Origin: Rhyzopertha dominica
Lineage: Eukaryota; Arthropoda; Insecta; Coleoptera; Bostrichidae
Direction of reading: 5' to 3'
Assembly: GCA_025024175.1 (NCBI GenBank)
Contig: QCXZ01000064.1
Span: 10,974,001-11,038,000, forward strand
DNA length: 64,000 nucleotides
The notes under the pieces were generated by a model. The model searched no databases. It saw only the letters and a list, made by a program, of their open reading frames with translations, and was not told the origin of the DNA. Shown here piece after piece: positions 1 through 10,687 of this stretch; position 1 is the stretch's first letter, and each line of letters opens with the position of its first letter. The translations under genes were made by a program, and so were the position numbers.

Positions 1-484
1 TTGAGAATTCTGTGTTCCATATTTGGTGAATTAAAGTGTTTAAGGACACCAGTTACTTTTGTAGCAAATTCTTTTGACAGTACGTCTTTTGCTAGAAGTT
101 GTGCAATATGTGAGTTACAAGTTAAATGCAAAATATCTGTAAGACGTCCCATTTTTATCATGTTAGCAGCATTATCGCTAACGACGCAGTAAATGTTAGT
201 GCTGTACATATCCATAGCCTTTTTTTATAATTCAATTATCTCCAATAATTTCTCACCAGTTTCTTTCTCTACTGAAAGGTCCCAGTTATCTAAAAATACA
301 GCTTTTCCGGATGCACTGAATTGGCGTCAAATTTTGTGTCATTAGTTATTTTTTCATACACTTCGTTTAAAAATGTATGAGCCAAACTTTGTCGGCATGG
401 CAATTTATAGGCAGGCCGGAGAAAATTAATAATTTTTTTTAAATGTTTTGATCCTACAACACTGAATGGTATATTGCATCCAAT
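1..484 (-). pseudogene. hAT transposase, middle part (broken; continues beyond window)
   Basis: Read on the minus strand from about 484 down to 1. The first block (to about 300) contains the hAT/DUF659-like run LRPAYKLPCR. The reading frame then shifts by one base near 295-305 and resumes with LDNWDLS, an in-frame stop, and VVSDNAANMIK followed by LTCNSHIAQLLAKD. The DNAAN and C-x2-H-x-A-x-LL patterns are typical of the RNase H-like catalytic core of hAT transposases. This is the same protein whose BED zinc finger lies at 3151-3692; the two halves are separated by the Jockey-like insertion. The frameshift and stop make it non-functional. The C-terminal half lies left of the window. Family assignment is from motif memory, not a search. 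Confidence 0.7.
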
Positions 485-3058
485 CTCCGCACTGAGGGCT
501 ACTGTGCCGCAAGTTGATATAGCAGGTGTCAGACTGACGTTTGGAAGTGTTTCTGTATATCTTCTAGTCATTTATATACCTCCGGCTCTCAGTTTAGCTG
601 TTTATACTCTTCTGTTTGATTACTTGGAAACACTTGACTACTTGCATGGTAATAACACCCATATTGCTGGTGATTTTAATATTCCCGAGTACAGTGCTAA
701 TTCAATTACCAGTAAAGTATCACTGTTAAATAACACTTGTGAATATTTTAATTTTAAGCAATTTAACACAAACCTCAATTGTAATGATTGCCTTCTTGAT
801 CTGGTGCTATCAAACGGTTTGTGTAGTGTTGTGCTTTCTTCAGATGTTTTGTTGCCATTAGATAATCATCATCCCCCACTAGATATATGTATTGATCTTA
901 AAAATAATGACTTGGGGCGAGTGTTTCCAGTAAACAATACTTATAGCTATAATTTTAAAAAAGCTAACTATTATTTGTTATATGATAGGATAGCACATAG
1001 GAACTGGGACTTTCTTCTTCAACATATTGATGCCGATCAAGCTTGTCAAGAGTTTTATATTGTCCTTAATGATATATTTGATGAATGTATTCCAAAAACA
1101 CGTGCCACTCAAAAGAGCAAATTTCCTCCTTGGTTTAGCAAAGATATTATACGTGATCTTCGACATAAACGGCTGTTATGGAAACAGTATCAACAGTCTG
1201 GTAGTGTTGACACTCATAATGCTTTTAAGGCCTTAAGAGCTCAGATAAAGAAAAATATTTCATCTTCACATGAGAATTATATTTTGCTTATGCAAAATCA
1301 GATTAAGGCTGATCCTAAAAAATTCTGGTCCTATATGAGTAACTTTCATAGCACATCTTCAATGCCCGATCAGTTGTTCTATAATGAGTCACATCTATCA
1401 TCTCCAGAGCAAATTGTTAACTCCTTTGCCTCATACTTTCAATCTAAGTTTGCAACCCCTGACCTTTCAAATGCTACAAGTTATAATGTTGCGGACAATG
1501 CTCGTTTCTCAAACGTTTTGAGTTTGACATCACTTACCCAAGATGAAGTTCTTTTGGCAATAAAAAAACTCAAGTGTAAGTTTACCAAAGGCCCAGATGG
1601 TATTCCTTCGTTTATCGTTCGTGATTGTGCGACTGCATTTGTCGTGCCTTTATGCATCTTATTTAATTTGTGCTTGAACACTAATACTTTTCCTAATACA
1701 TGGAAAGTAACAAGACTTTGTCCGGTTTTTAAAAAAGGGGATAAGACATTAGTTGAAAACTATCGCCCAATAGCAATTATGTCAAATTTTGCTAAGGTCT
1801 TCGAAATTGCGTTGCATAGACACTTGGAATATCACGTACGACCGCTGCTGTCAGACTGTCAACATGGTTTTACTTCTGGTAGATCGACTGCTACAAATTT
1901 AGCGTGTATGTCAAATTTCATATCTGAGCGTCTTGATTGTGGGATGCAGGTCGATGCAATCTATACGGATTTTTCGAGTGCTTTTGACCGTCTCGATCAT
2001 ACTATACTCATACGTAAATTGTCTACAACTGGATTGTCTCCGTCACTTTTGCAGTTTTTCTCGTCCTACTTAGTGGGTCGGCGGCAGTACGTCGGGTACC
2101 GCGGACATGTGTCTCCTGCTTTCTATGTTACCTCAGGTGTCCCTCAGGGCTCCGTTCTGGGACCTTTGCTTTTCATCATATATGTCAATGATATTTCGAT
2201 AGGACTGAAATGTCATAGTTTACTGTATGCCGACGATTTAAAGCTGTTTGCCTCTCTTCAGTCCCTTAATGATGCACATAATCTTCAAAACGATCTCGAA
2301 AGTATTGAAAATTGGTGCCTGGTCAATAAGTTACCGCTGAATATACAAAAATGTTTTGCATGTTCATATTACAGGGTCCATAATCCAATTATTTTCGACT
2401 ACATTATAGGCGAGAACAAGCTATCCCGACGCGATACCATAAAAGACCTTGGAGTTATCTTTGACAGGAACTTGAGTTTTGTCCCCATGTAACTGACTGT
2501 ATTGCGCGCTCATATAGAATGTTAGGCTTCATTATTAGACATGTAAAAAATTTTACGGATGTTGCTGCGCTGAAGCTTTTGTATTTTGCGTATGTACGCT
2601 CAAAATTAGAGTATTGCTCCGTCGTATGGGCTCCAGGATATGGCACCTACATCGATAATTTAGAAAGTGTACAAAGACGTTTTCTTAAATTCTTGTCTTT
2701 TACTTATAATGGTGTCTATCCAGCTGTAGGTTACCCTAACGATCTATTGTTAAAAAAATTTGAAATGCACAGTTTATTTGCTCGTAGAAAGCTTCATTCA
2801 ATTATATTTCTATATAAAATAATATCTGGGCAGGTGAATTGTACATCCTTACTTGTGCAATTGTACTTCAGAGTTCCGCGACCAGCTAGTCGTAATATCG
2901 ATTGTTTTTATTTACCTTACGCTCATACAAATTTACTTAAGTTTTCTCCTGTGTACGTTATGTGCAGTAACTATAATTCTGTCTGTGATTTACTTGACAT
3001 TTTCTCCTGTAGTGTTCGTGAAATCGAGAATTGTGTATGCCCTCCTTATGTGTAATAT
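474..3058 (+). pseudogene. Jockey-type pol (endonuclease + reverse transcriptase), one frameshift
   Basis: The first frame (474-2492, 672 codons) begins in the middle of an apurinic-type endonuclease. The IAGDFN motif is at residues 64-69 and an HH in place of the usual SDH is near 131. The reverse transcriptase covers roughly residues 340-640, with YRPIAI, QHGF, SGVPQGSVLGP (about 554) and the catalytic YADD (585-588). The frame then hits a stop at 2490-2492. The rest, from RSYRMLGF to a stop at 3053-3055, is open in the next frame (178 codons from 2519). It carries the C-terminal KLEYCSVVW and LESVQRRFLKF blocks typical of Jockey/CR1 elements. A single lost base near 2486 explains the break. 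The start at 474 is not a true initiator, since its first codons lie at the hAT junction. No RNase H domain is present, as expected for Jockey-type elements. Confidence 0.9.
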
Positions 3059-3145
3059 CTTATTATTATTGTTATTTCCCTCACCTGTAATTGGCTTCGG
3101 CTGTTTGGTGATGTATCCAAATAAATAAATAAATAAATAAATAAA
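485..3145 (+). mobile_element. Jockey-like non-LTR retrotransposon, 5'-truncated
   Basis: The element starts inside the endonuclease domain, runs through a reverse transcriptase, and ends in an (AAAT)n tail at about 3118-3144 after the 3' sequence GGCTGTTTGGTGATGTATCC. 5' truncation and a short simple-repeat tail are the usual products of target-primed reverse transcription. It lies inside, and in the opposite orientation to, a hAT transposon. I could not define a clean target-site duplication. The junctions are ambiguous by about 10 bases on the left. On the right a 15-base stretch starting AAAAGAAAATTTGCT occurs twice in a row. The element is a near-intact but dead copy, because of the truncation and one frameshift. 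Confidence 0.9.
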
Positions 3146-3150
3146 AAGAA

Positions 3151-3721
3151 AATTTGCTTAAAAGAAAATTTGCTGTTTCTATTTCAGACTTGGTTAAAGA
3201 ATCGACAAAATATGACATTGAACCGAAGGACGGAGAAGATGTTGATGGAAAATTAGAACTGGCTAAACTGTCATCTGAACAACTAGTGACATTTATACCA
3301 TGCCTAAGAGATCCATTTGCACAATCCACAGTATCATCCTCATTTGACTCTGCCACCGCCAATACTGTTCCTTCCTCTGGCTTCTGTTCCCCTTTATGAG
3401 TTTTTTTACTGGCAGCCATATCATTCTTGTCTTCATCGATGTCTGATTCTGATGAATATGAACTTCTAACTCGCGATCGCTTCTTCTCAGTTTTATCATT
3501 TTCTTTAAATTTGCAAACATTTCTGTGCATTTGCAATCGTGAGCTGCTCATATTTTGCAGCTCTTTTTTACACACTAAACATAATGCGTAATATTTGTCA
3601 TTAGCGTGGTTTTTTATGCGGCGAAAACCGGCTTGCCATACAGAATGAGATGGTCGTACCCTGCAAATTATTAAATTCCTGACGAAATGCAATACAAAAA
3701 TACAGAACTATTAACTTACAT
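3151..3721 (-). pseudogene. hAT transposase N-terminus with BED zinc finger
   Basis: The minus-strand frame ending near 3692 encodes a BED-type finger, with W19, C38-x2-C41 and H56-x3-C60, followed by a basic and serine-rich linker and the start of the central domain (ETANFLLSKF). It is cut by the (AAAT)n tail of the Jockey-like insertion, which supplies the last residues of the open frame. BED fingers bind DNA at the amino end of many hAT transposases. The real start is probably split. A 59-nt intron at 3661-3719 (minus strand GTAAGT...TTTGCAG) would join AT at 3721-3720 to GG at 3660-3659, giving ATG GTA CGA CCA (M-V-R-P), a common start for BED transposases. Without splicing the first plausible methionine is at 3692. 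Confidence 0.75.
3661..3719 (-). other. putative 59-nt intron splitting the hAT start codon
   Basis: On the minus strand the segment begins GTAAGT (a strong donor) and ends TTTGCAG (a strong acceptor). Removal creates an ATG from AT before the intron and G after it, directly in frame with the BED-finger domain. This is inference from sequence; no transcript was available. Confidence 0.45.
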
Positions 3722-4042
3722 GTTTAAACTCTGTACACAATCACTTTATACAACTTTGAATTTCAAATCCACAACTCACTGTAATATTGGGTGAGAAAAA
3801 GAAGTTAAGAAGCAAAACAACATAACCTAGTTGAATCTAGTCTGACAACTGACAGCTGTGAGTTTTGCCTGACTAATGTCAGCTGCTCGATATTGTACTG
3901 TATAAAATGTATTATACACGTATAATACGTCATGTAATTGACTGGCGTATAATACTCTGTATGATACATTTTATACGTTTTATACATACGTAAACTACAT
4001 GTAACGTATAAAACCTAATATACACGTACATTAACATCTCTG
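3721..4042 (-). mobile_element. hAT 5' end: terminal sequence and subterminal palindrome
   Basis: Non-coding end of the hAT element. The minus strand from 4042 begins CAGAGATG, like a hAT terminal inverted repeat. Inside it, 3899-3928 and 3951-3980 are near-complementary (TATAAAATGTATTATA against a TGATACATTTTATA partner) and could form a long hairpin. Subterminal inverted repeats of this kind bind transposase in several hAT elements. The partner terminus lies outside the window, so the exact end and target duplication cannot be confirmed. Confidence 0.4.
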
Positions 4043-6540
4043 GTGTTAGATGACACTCGCGCGCGATGCGCTCAGTACCCGTATATCTAAAAAAGAAACG
4101 CGTTAAACCTAGTTGCCAGTAACGAATAACTCCAATAAGTACTTACTTTGTTCTGTCTTGTTAATTGTTAATGCTGTTTGTAAATGTTTTAATATTGATC
4201 ATTTCTCTAAAGAGTCTGTTATGTAATTTTTCTTCTTTGTCCAGTATTCTTGCTTGATCGAAATTAAAAGTATGTAAGAATCTTTCAGAATGATCCACTG
4301 ACGCAGTCTTGTTATTCGAGATAGTTTTCACAAGGTGTGCAGGCCATCTGTACTCGTTTTGTTTCGAAATATGCTGTATTTTGACATGGTGTTCGTTTAT
4401 TGGTAAGTTAATTGCTGTTGTATTTTAATAATATACGATTTTAATATGTTTTATTTGTACATGTGTTTTGCTATTGTTGGTTCATCTGCAAATTTATACT
4501 ACCACTATAACGTCGCTAGTACGTGCGTACTTTAGAGGATTTGTTTATGAAAGCAAATAATACTCGTGTTAATAATAGAAAGTATAATATTATGTGCTTT
4601 TTAAAATATTGACAATCCAATTCTATTATTTAATAACAACTTCAAACTCCTTGGAGACTGCGGGTCCTGCACGTCCTCGTCGCAGCGCTCGTCCAAGCAG
4701 CAGGTACGGTACGTGCGGTGGCCGCATGACGATACGCCGGCTGAGCGTTACACCACTGTTATTTTTTATTCGAAAATATGTTGTTACTTGTCAATAACAT
4801 CTTCTTTCAGTGCCCTNGAGAAAATCACATATTGATCCAAAGGTCTGCTATCAATAAATAATTTAAACACCACTGGCGTTTGTTGATATACAAATCCAAA
4901 TCCTATCACGGGTACTACACAATAAATCGTATATTCAGTTAATTATAGGTACCTCCTCATACATGTGCATTTTGTTCAAGCAATAATTGCGTCATTTTTA
5001 GGATTATATGTAGCCTACTGTTATTACGTAATAGATATTAAATACACCAATTTCAGTTTGACGAATGTACAGTTGATTTTAGTTCCGTTGTCACGGTTTA
5101 AATCATCGCACATATAGTGTACATTCATAGTAAATTAATAATGAATTGTTGAAAACAATGACGTCGCTAAAATGCACACATATATGGCCGATACATTTAG
5201 TATAATCTGCACCTAAACAATACATTACTTAAATATTGACTGGACGGTAGCTCGCATTTCTATTTCTACTATGCTAAAACTGGTGTGCATATTTAACTAA
5301 CTATACAATACATGTTTAAAATAATTGGTTTTATTCAAATAGCCAAGCAATGCTTTATGGTATTTAACATTTAAACATGTACATCAATCAGAATGATGTT
5401 ATATTACTGTATTCTTGTTAAAACGACCTAGGTTGTACAGGTAGCTGAAGTTCATTACTCCAAGTTAGTTGCTTTCGGCAGAGATTCCGTAATTTCGGCA
5501 ATGAATTAGTCACGTCAGACTCCCGTATATTTATTCCATTTCCATTACATTTGACATGAAATATCGCTTGCTAAGACGTCTCTCGCCGAGCGTACAAGCG
5601 ATCCGTCATAATTACTTTCAGCGTGACTAATTTCAAGTTTCCATTTGGACCACGATTATATCTACGCTTCCACTAATTTTTAGAGATGCACTGAATGTAA
5701 TGCGTCATTAATAAGTATGGGAAGCAACTAGTGCTTTTAATTAATCAGCTAGAGCCAGTTGTTAATATATGTTTGCTCGAAAAAGTTTAACTGCGGCGTC
5801 ATGGTAAGTGAATCAAACGTTTGATATATATTTAAAACTTTAGCTTAACTATCCGCAACACTTTGTAATATATAGTAAGAGTAGGTACTTAACTTTTCCA
5901 GTAAAAGAAGCTAATTCTTTAATTTATTTATAGTACTTGGAATGCAAACGAAACATTTATGCTTAAATAATTGAACTCTGGCTATTGTTTGTAAATTACT
6001 ATTTTTAAATGACCATTAGATGACATTTGGTGATAGATCTGACGGTCTAGGTGGTAATATAGTTAGCCCTTGACTGAAAGTGTAAGTGGAACTAGAAGAG
6101 GGTGCTCCGTCGTGCTGGAACATTAGTGTACAACGCACAGCTTTCAAGTTGCCAACAACGAATAGTGTTCCAATTTATGGTATCATAGAATAGCAGCCAT
6201 GACTATCAACTTTTGAAGCTATGGCGTGCGCTCTTCTCAAATAAGGCACAGCTGTTAGTCTTCTGGACATAATTTTAAAATAATTTTGTCTTTTTATCCG
6301 AATCGTCACCGTTAAGCTATACTCGTAGACAAAGTTGGAATTTGTAAGGATGACATTTGTGGCACTTTACAACTTTTCCTATGGATTCACGTTATACTCT
6401 TGTAGCAATCACTGTCTGCTGAGGGACTTCCATCAATCATATACTAATTTTATTCACTACATCCAGTATTAGATTTATTAAATAAATCGAAGTTTATTTT
6501 CAAAGAGGGATATTGAACCGTTTTCTACTACAAGAAACTA
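4043..6540. other. non-coding, with one GC-rich block
   Basis: AT-rich sequence with no recognisable gene. The exception is a CpG-rich block at about 4650-4760. On the plus strand one frame there reads DCGSCTSSSQRSSKQQ and ends at CAG before GTACGG, a good donor; the upstream acceptor is poor. It could be a small exon, a relic of a mobile element, or chance. The reverse strand of the same block also gives a cysteine-rich open frame, so strand is undecided. An N lies at 4817. Confidence 0.3.
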
Positions 6541-7025
6541 TTCAATAAAACTTACATTTGAGATCCAACGACTCGTTCGAAGTTCGAAGCATGCTATTGA
6601 TGGTGCCTAATTTTGTAAAATAGTTTTCCCTGCTGTTCATTTTATGCGTTGTAGTGTTATCCCTTTCTCGAGCTATCCGCCGGGTTAACCTGATTCTTAA
6701 TAACTGGTTGCAGGTTACACAATATCTCCCGTCGGGACAATACTGCATTTCTGATCGTCTTCTTCCACTGATGACCATATTTAATTTAACTTACTTTTAA
6801 GCACATTTCTGCAGAACTTACTTATCTTCCACAATCCACTGCCAATAACGCGTAGTTGATTGATTCAGAGGCAAATTCTTTACTTTTTCTTTCTTTAACC
6901 ATGGCTACGAGATTATAAAGTTTTGCGTTACGACCGTGGGCTATAAAGTATTTCCATGGCCGCGGTAAATAGATTTCATTAGGAGCTTTAGTAATTAGCT
7001 TTATCGCATTTTCTATAGACATCAT
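6541..7025 (-). other. two short unrecognised minus-strand frames
   Basis: Frames at 6822-7025 (67 codons) and 6542-6778 (78 codons) follow one another in the same direction. They are next to the better-composed frame at 7208-7324. I recognise no domain in either. They may be decayed pieces of the same element as 7208-7324, or chance. Confidence 0.15.
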
Positions 7026-7207
7026 GGCTTTTTTGGGTTCGTGACTGACACACTGATTTTATTTTTTTACTTAAAAAGATAACAATAGTTTATTTTGTTA
7101 TGGTACTCTTAATAACGTATCATCCCGCTAAAATAGTCGAATAAAGGCGTTTACCTGTACTTCTTTCTTTAACATCCATAGCTCTAATGCCTAGAACTCC
7201 ATTTCGT

Positions 7208-7324
7208 AAAGCTGTTTGGATTGTGAAGGACGTAATCTGTCTGAAGCCTCTTGAGCTGCTTCTTTAACACCGTCAACACAGTTTTCCGTTTTTGCTTTCA
7301 CTGATATATTTACAGATGAAGCCA
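7208..7324 (-). pseudogene. possible relic of a recombinase-like or transposon N-terminus
   Basis: On the minus strand an ATG near 7324 opens a short frame beginning MASSVNISVK, with an EAAQEAS run and then LRPSQSKQLYEMEF before a stop. A shifted frame continues ALELWMLKKEVQ and meets a CAG/GTAAAC donor-like site near 7155. The arrangement (basic-aromatic SK-x2-Y-x-x-E followed by a W) resembles the start of Crypton-like tyrosine-recombinase and related domesticated proteins, but the similarity is weak and from memory. No downstream exon could be matched convincingly. Confidence 0.22.
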
Positions 7325-7330
7325 TAGTGA

Positions 7331-8460
7331 CCAACAACAAACTCCACCTTTTATTCTAACACCCGCAAATAAAATCGGTTGTTAGATAAGCATAGTGAAT
7401 TTGGTTGATTTTCCGTAGCTTAGGGTTGTGGATGTATATCCGGAACCAATTTAATTAAAAAGACTTCTTCCGCAAATTCATACTTATTGTGCTATTTATA
7501 CAATTATTTCATGTATTACCATTTTAAACCACTTTAAATACGTTCTGGGCATACATAACTCTGCTGTCATCTAAAACGTACTGTATTATTCTTGTATGTT
7601 TATATAGAAAGAAATAAAATCGAACTAAGTCGACTAAAAATAAAACACAGCTACACCCTCTGTGCACTGGGATAATAAATTTGTGTTAGAGCCCGAAAAG
7701 ACAATACTACCGTCAAGATGCCCGTGCACCGCGACATCTTACATTTACCTAGAAATCCCTATCACCATCAAATGCACGAAGTAGTCTCACCTCGAGGGTC
7801 CGGGGCGAACAAGTTTTCGCATTGGCAGGTTCGATTCGACGAAGTGATTTGGAGATATAAGACGGCTCGAAACTCGTAAGCAAGTCTAAATTCCTGAGAG
7901 GGAGTTCACATCATTTTACGCAAGGGTGGAAGCTACGCGTCGCGAAATATTGCTTCCGAACGCGGCTGAGCGTTCGCTTTACCAGTTGGAGAAAGCGTTC
8001 ACAAAGGGCTCCGGGCATTTCGTGAAACTTTCTTTTCATTTCCTAGGACAGAAATATTCGGTAAGTCGCTTTGAACAGGAAGTTCTGAGAAATGAAATTG
8101 CGGTAACAGTCGATGCCTTACAGAACGCAAATATAATGTGCGTACAACGACCTTAGAAAAGTGCTTTATTGGCATAAAAAGTAGAATGTGAGAGGTTGCT
8201 TTGCAGAATTAATTTGCTTATTATAATGGTTATATTCTCAAAACTATTAATTCGAGACTTGAAATTACATTTGCACAGGCAAATACGTTCTAATATATTT
8301 CACGTCCTGAAACAGTTTACGAGTCGGTGAGGCACTCTTGTGGGTTTGTCTAACACTAAACACATACTCCTATATGCTAAGCAGTGACCAACATGGATAT
8401 AGCTTAACATAGGATAGCTCACCTTCTATATAGGTATACGGACGATATAAAATGTAATGA
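7331..8460. other. non-coding or unrecognised, partly GC-rich
   Basis: The stretch 7680-8160 has a more even base composition than its surroundings, and 7926-8156 is open on the plus strand (76 codons, no ATG start, no domain recognised). GGTTCGATTC at 7828-7837 resembles a polymerase III B box, but I see no matching A box. Nothing else is supportable. Confidence 0.2.
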
Positions 8461-9480
8461 TTATAAGTGGTAGTTAGTCGGCCAATATATTTCTGAAAAC
8501 GTATTGCCAGCTTCGACCCCGGCATCTTTTGACTGCCGTGATGCAATATAGCTCCTCAAAGCTCTTTTATAAGAGATGAGCTCTGTATGAACACACGAGA
8601 TTCTCGTAGCGCATCCATCCAGTAAAGTTGGTGTTCCTGTCTTAATGGACCTCTGATTTCCCACCGTGCATACTCAGGCCCTACTAAGGGTTCTTTAGCC
8701 CGGCTATTTGCTAGTAGGTCTGCTTTATTTATTTAAATCCCTTGGTGTCAACAAACACATTCCAGGATCATCGGCAATTTCCCTCCTTAGAGCATATAGT
8801 TGTGATTTCCAAGACTCTCAGTGCCTGTTGCCTGCCGGTTATTATTTGGCCACGCTTATTATTATAGGTCATTCGTATCATTGTACTTACATATGCTGTG
8901 ATTGCCACGACTTCAACCTTCAAAACGGTCCCAAGGCTGCTCCCATCCCAGTTTTATCGTTTGTTTTTGAGTCACTGATGTACCATGTATCTCCCGAACC
9001 CGTTAGCATGTTACTACTTCCTCATGCCGCCTCAACGATAAACACTGAAGGGTTTATGGAAATTAAACAACACGCTACTTCTGTCTAACTGCATGCTCAG
9101 CACGTAGCAATCATTTAGCCTCCCTAATATTTCGGTATGGATTAATTTTGTAAAGGGTGTATCTTCTGGATTTGCGATTTTCAGCCTAAATGCTGCCATC
9201 AGTACCTCTGATGTTACAACATGGCGTAACGGAGACACATCCAGCAACATTTCCATGCCAGCGGTAGGCGTTGTATGTACGCACCGTCCTTGTGATTCCC
9301 AAGCGTGAAAGCTTTTGTAGCGTGCTTAGCTTGTCTGTTGCACTTTTATTGATTGCTTTGTACCAACATACGATGCATATTATTACAGCTTGGTATTAAC
9401 CCAGTAAACAATTTTTGTTTTAGTTCCTGCGTTCTTTCTGCCTTTGATTTGTTACTTTACTAGTAAGTAAGTCTTCTTCT
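8461..9480 (-). mobile_element. non-LTR retrotransposon relic with RNase H (R1/Jockey superfamily)
   Basis: Read on the minus strand from about 9480 to 8461, a mosaic of frames reproduces the end of a pol protein. The first is VCWYKAINKSATDKL with LQKLSRLGIT, then, after a frame change, MEMLLDVSPLRHVV and LMAAFRLK: the linker after reverse transcriptase. Next comes WYISDSKTNDKTGMGAA, where elements of this type have TDGSK at the first RNase H acid. Last is ADLLANSRAKEPLVGPEYAR, the end of the RNase H fold. The first RNase H aspartate region is altered (SDS for TDGS) and there are several stops and shifts, so it is a fossil. The plus-strand frame at 8708-9088 is only its shadow. I cannot separate R1 from related RNase H-bearing clades by eye. 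Confidence 0.7.
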
Positions 9481-9913
9481 GATGAACCCTATCGCCCTAC
9501 ACCGCCTATGTACGGTACGCATATGGCTTGTATCAAAATTAAGTGAACAGGTAGGAAATACAGCATCATCCTATAATTAACAGACACAATATGCAATAGG
9601 AGTTTCAATGGGGTTGTAAACCATATTGTTTTATTGCAGAATATCAATCTACATAATAGATAATAAACCCCTGTTTTTTCATTTTTTTCCAAATCCCTTA
9701 GATAAACATAAAAAAATGGTAAAGTTTAAAAATTTGAATGCAGCAGCTGTGTGCTGTTGCCAGGGCAGAATAATTTTCAGCGTTCCAGAGTTGCCTATGC
9801 GTGTTTTTCGCTATCAACTGTCGACGAAGCGTCATTTATAACCTCTTAGTAAGCCTCGTGTGTTTTTTGCTTTTGTTTATTGATACGAGTGTGTCGTTCA
9901 AAACGCGGATGAA
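9481..9913. other. non-coding
   Basis: No recognisable gene or repeat between the retrotransposon relic and the THAP fragment. The sequence just upstream of 9914 may be the 5' leader of the THAP-containing element. Confidence 0.3.
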
Positions 9914-10060
9914 ATGGGTGCTGAAAAGAAATGTTTTGTGCCGGCATGCGCAAATAATAGTATTGTTGCTCCAGATAAGAAATTTTTAATTGTACCCAAA
10001 GAAAGCTCGAGACGAAAATTGTGGTATGATGCAATAGGTGTAGCAAGTCGCTTGTGTTAA
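9914..10060 (+). pseudogene. THAP-type zinc finger fragment (48 codons)
   Basis: ATG at 9914 opens MGAEKKCFVPACANNS, followed by FLIVPKES, KLWYDAIGVASRLC and TAA at 10058. The Cys7-x4-Cys12 pair, the VPK proline and the single tryptophan (W37) match the first half of a THAP domain, a DNA-binding finger found in P-element-type transposases and many host proteins. The distal Cys-x2-His ligands and the AVPTIF box are missing because the frame ends early. This is either a truncated transposon ORF or a first exon whose donor I cannot place. It lies about 90 bases before a MITE that begins at 10153. No other part of a P-like transposase is visible. Confidence 0.6.
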
Positions 10061-10152
10061 AGAAAGTAGAGGAAGATGTAAAAATATAAAATATAAATTC
10101 TTCTCGCAAAACCAAGCCAAACACAAATGTAAACAAACAAATCATCTGTCTA

Positions 10153-10687
10153 CAGTGTTGCCACTGGGGCTGATAGAAATTCCGCTCGATTGCTGCATCG
10201 AATCCGCTAAAATTTTTAAGACAGGGTAATCTGTTGATATAAAACGAGATTTATTATTTATTTTACATAAATAATTGTTAGTTTCCTACATATTATGCTA
10301 GAATGTTAAAAATTTTGTTGTCTAGCTCATCGTGTTCCTTCCAGAAATATGTTTCGTTGCTTTTTACTTGGTTTAAGATAATATCTGCGTCATCTGACGG
10401 TCTGAGCTGCAACGTGAAACACAAGCACTAGCGAGACGTTGGTTAAATTTTGGATTGGTAGGTAAAATAAGCAGGAAAGGCAAGGAATACAGTAATCATC
10501 GAGTCACCTAGCATAAATAAATGGATTGTAGATACTTCATATCTAAGTTTTCCATATTTATATGCTAAATTGAAATAGTTAATGATAATTAAAAACTTTC
10601 TAATTCCGTTAAAATATCCGCTAACCTCTAATAAAACGTATATTTTCCCGCTAGGCGAGAATTTTATCTGCTAAGCTGGCAACACTG
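10153..10687. mobile_element. hAT-like MITE with CAGTGTTGCCA termini
   Basis: An 11-bp perfect terminal inverted repeat, CAGTGTTGCCA at 10153-10163 and its complement at 10677-10687, bounds 535 bp of AT-rich non-coding DNA. Imperfect pairing extends inwards. The CAGTGTTGCCA end is hAT-like. The 8 bases outside each end do not form a direct repeat (TCTGTCTA against AACAGATG). Oddly, CATCTGT to the left and ACAGATG to the right are themselves complementary. The true end may therefore lie further out. Confidence 0.55.

Noticed and set aside
7780..7840. B-box-like GGTTCGATTC as a tRNA gene
   Set aside because: No A box or cloverleaf can be found around it.
8708..9088. 126-codon plus-strand ORF
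   Set aside because: Antisense to the RNase H-bearing retrotransposon relic; no domain of its own.
9846..10145. 99-codon minus-strand ORF
   Set aside because: Antisense to the THAP fragment; hydrophobic look comes from AT-rich sequence.
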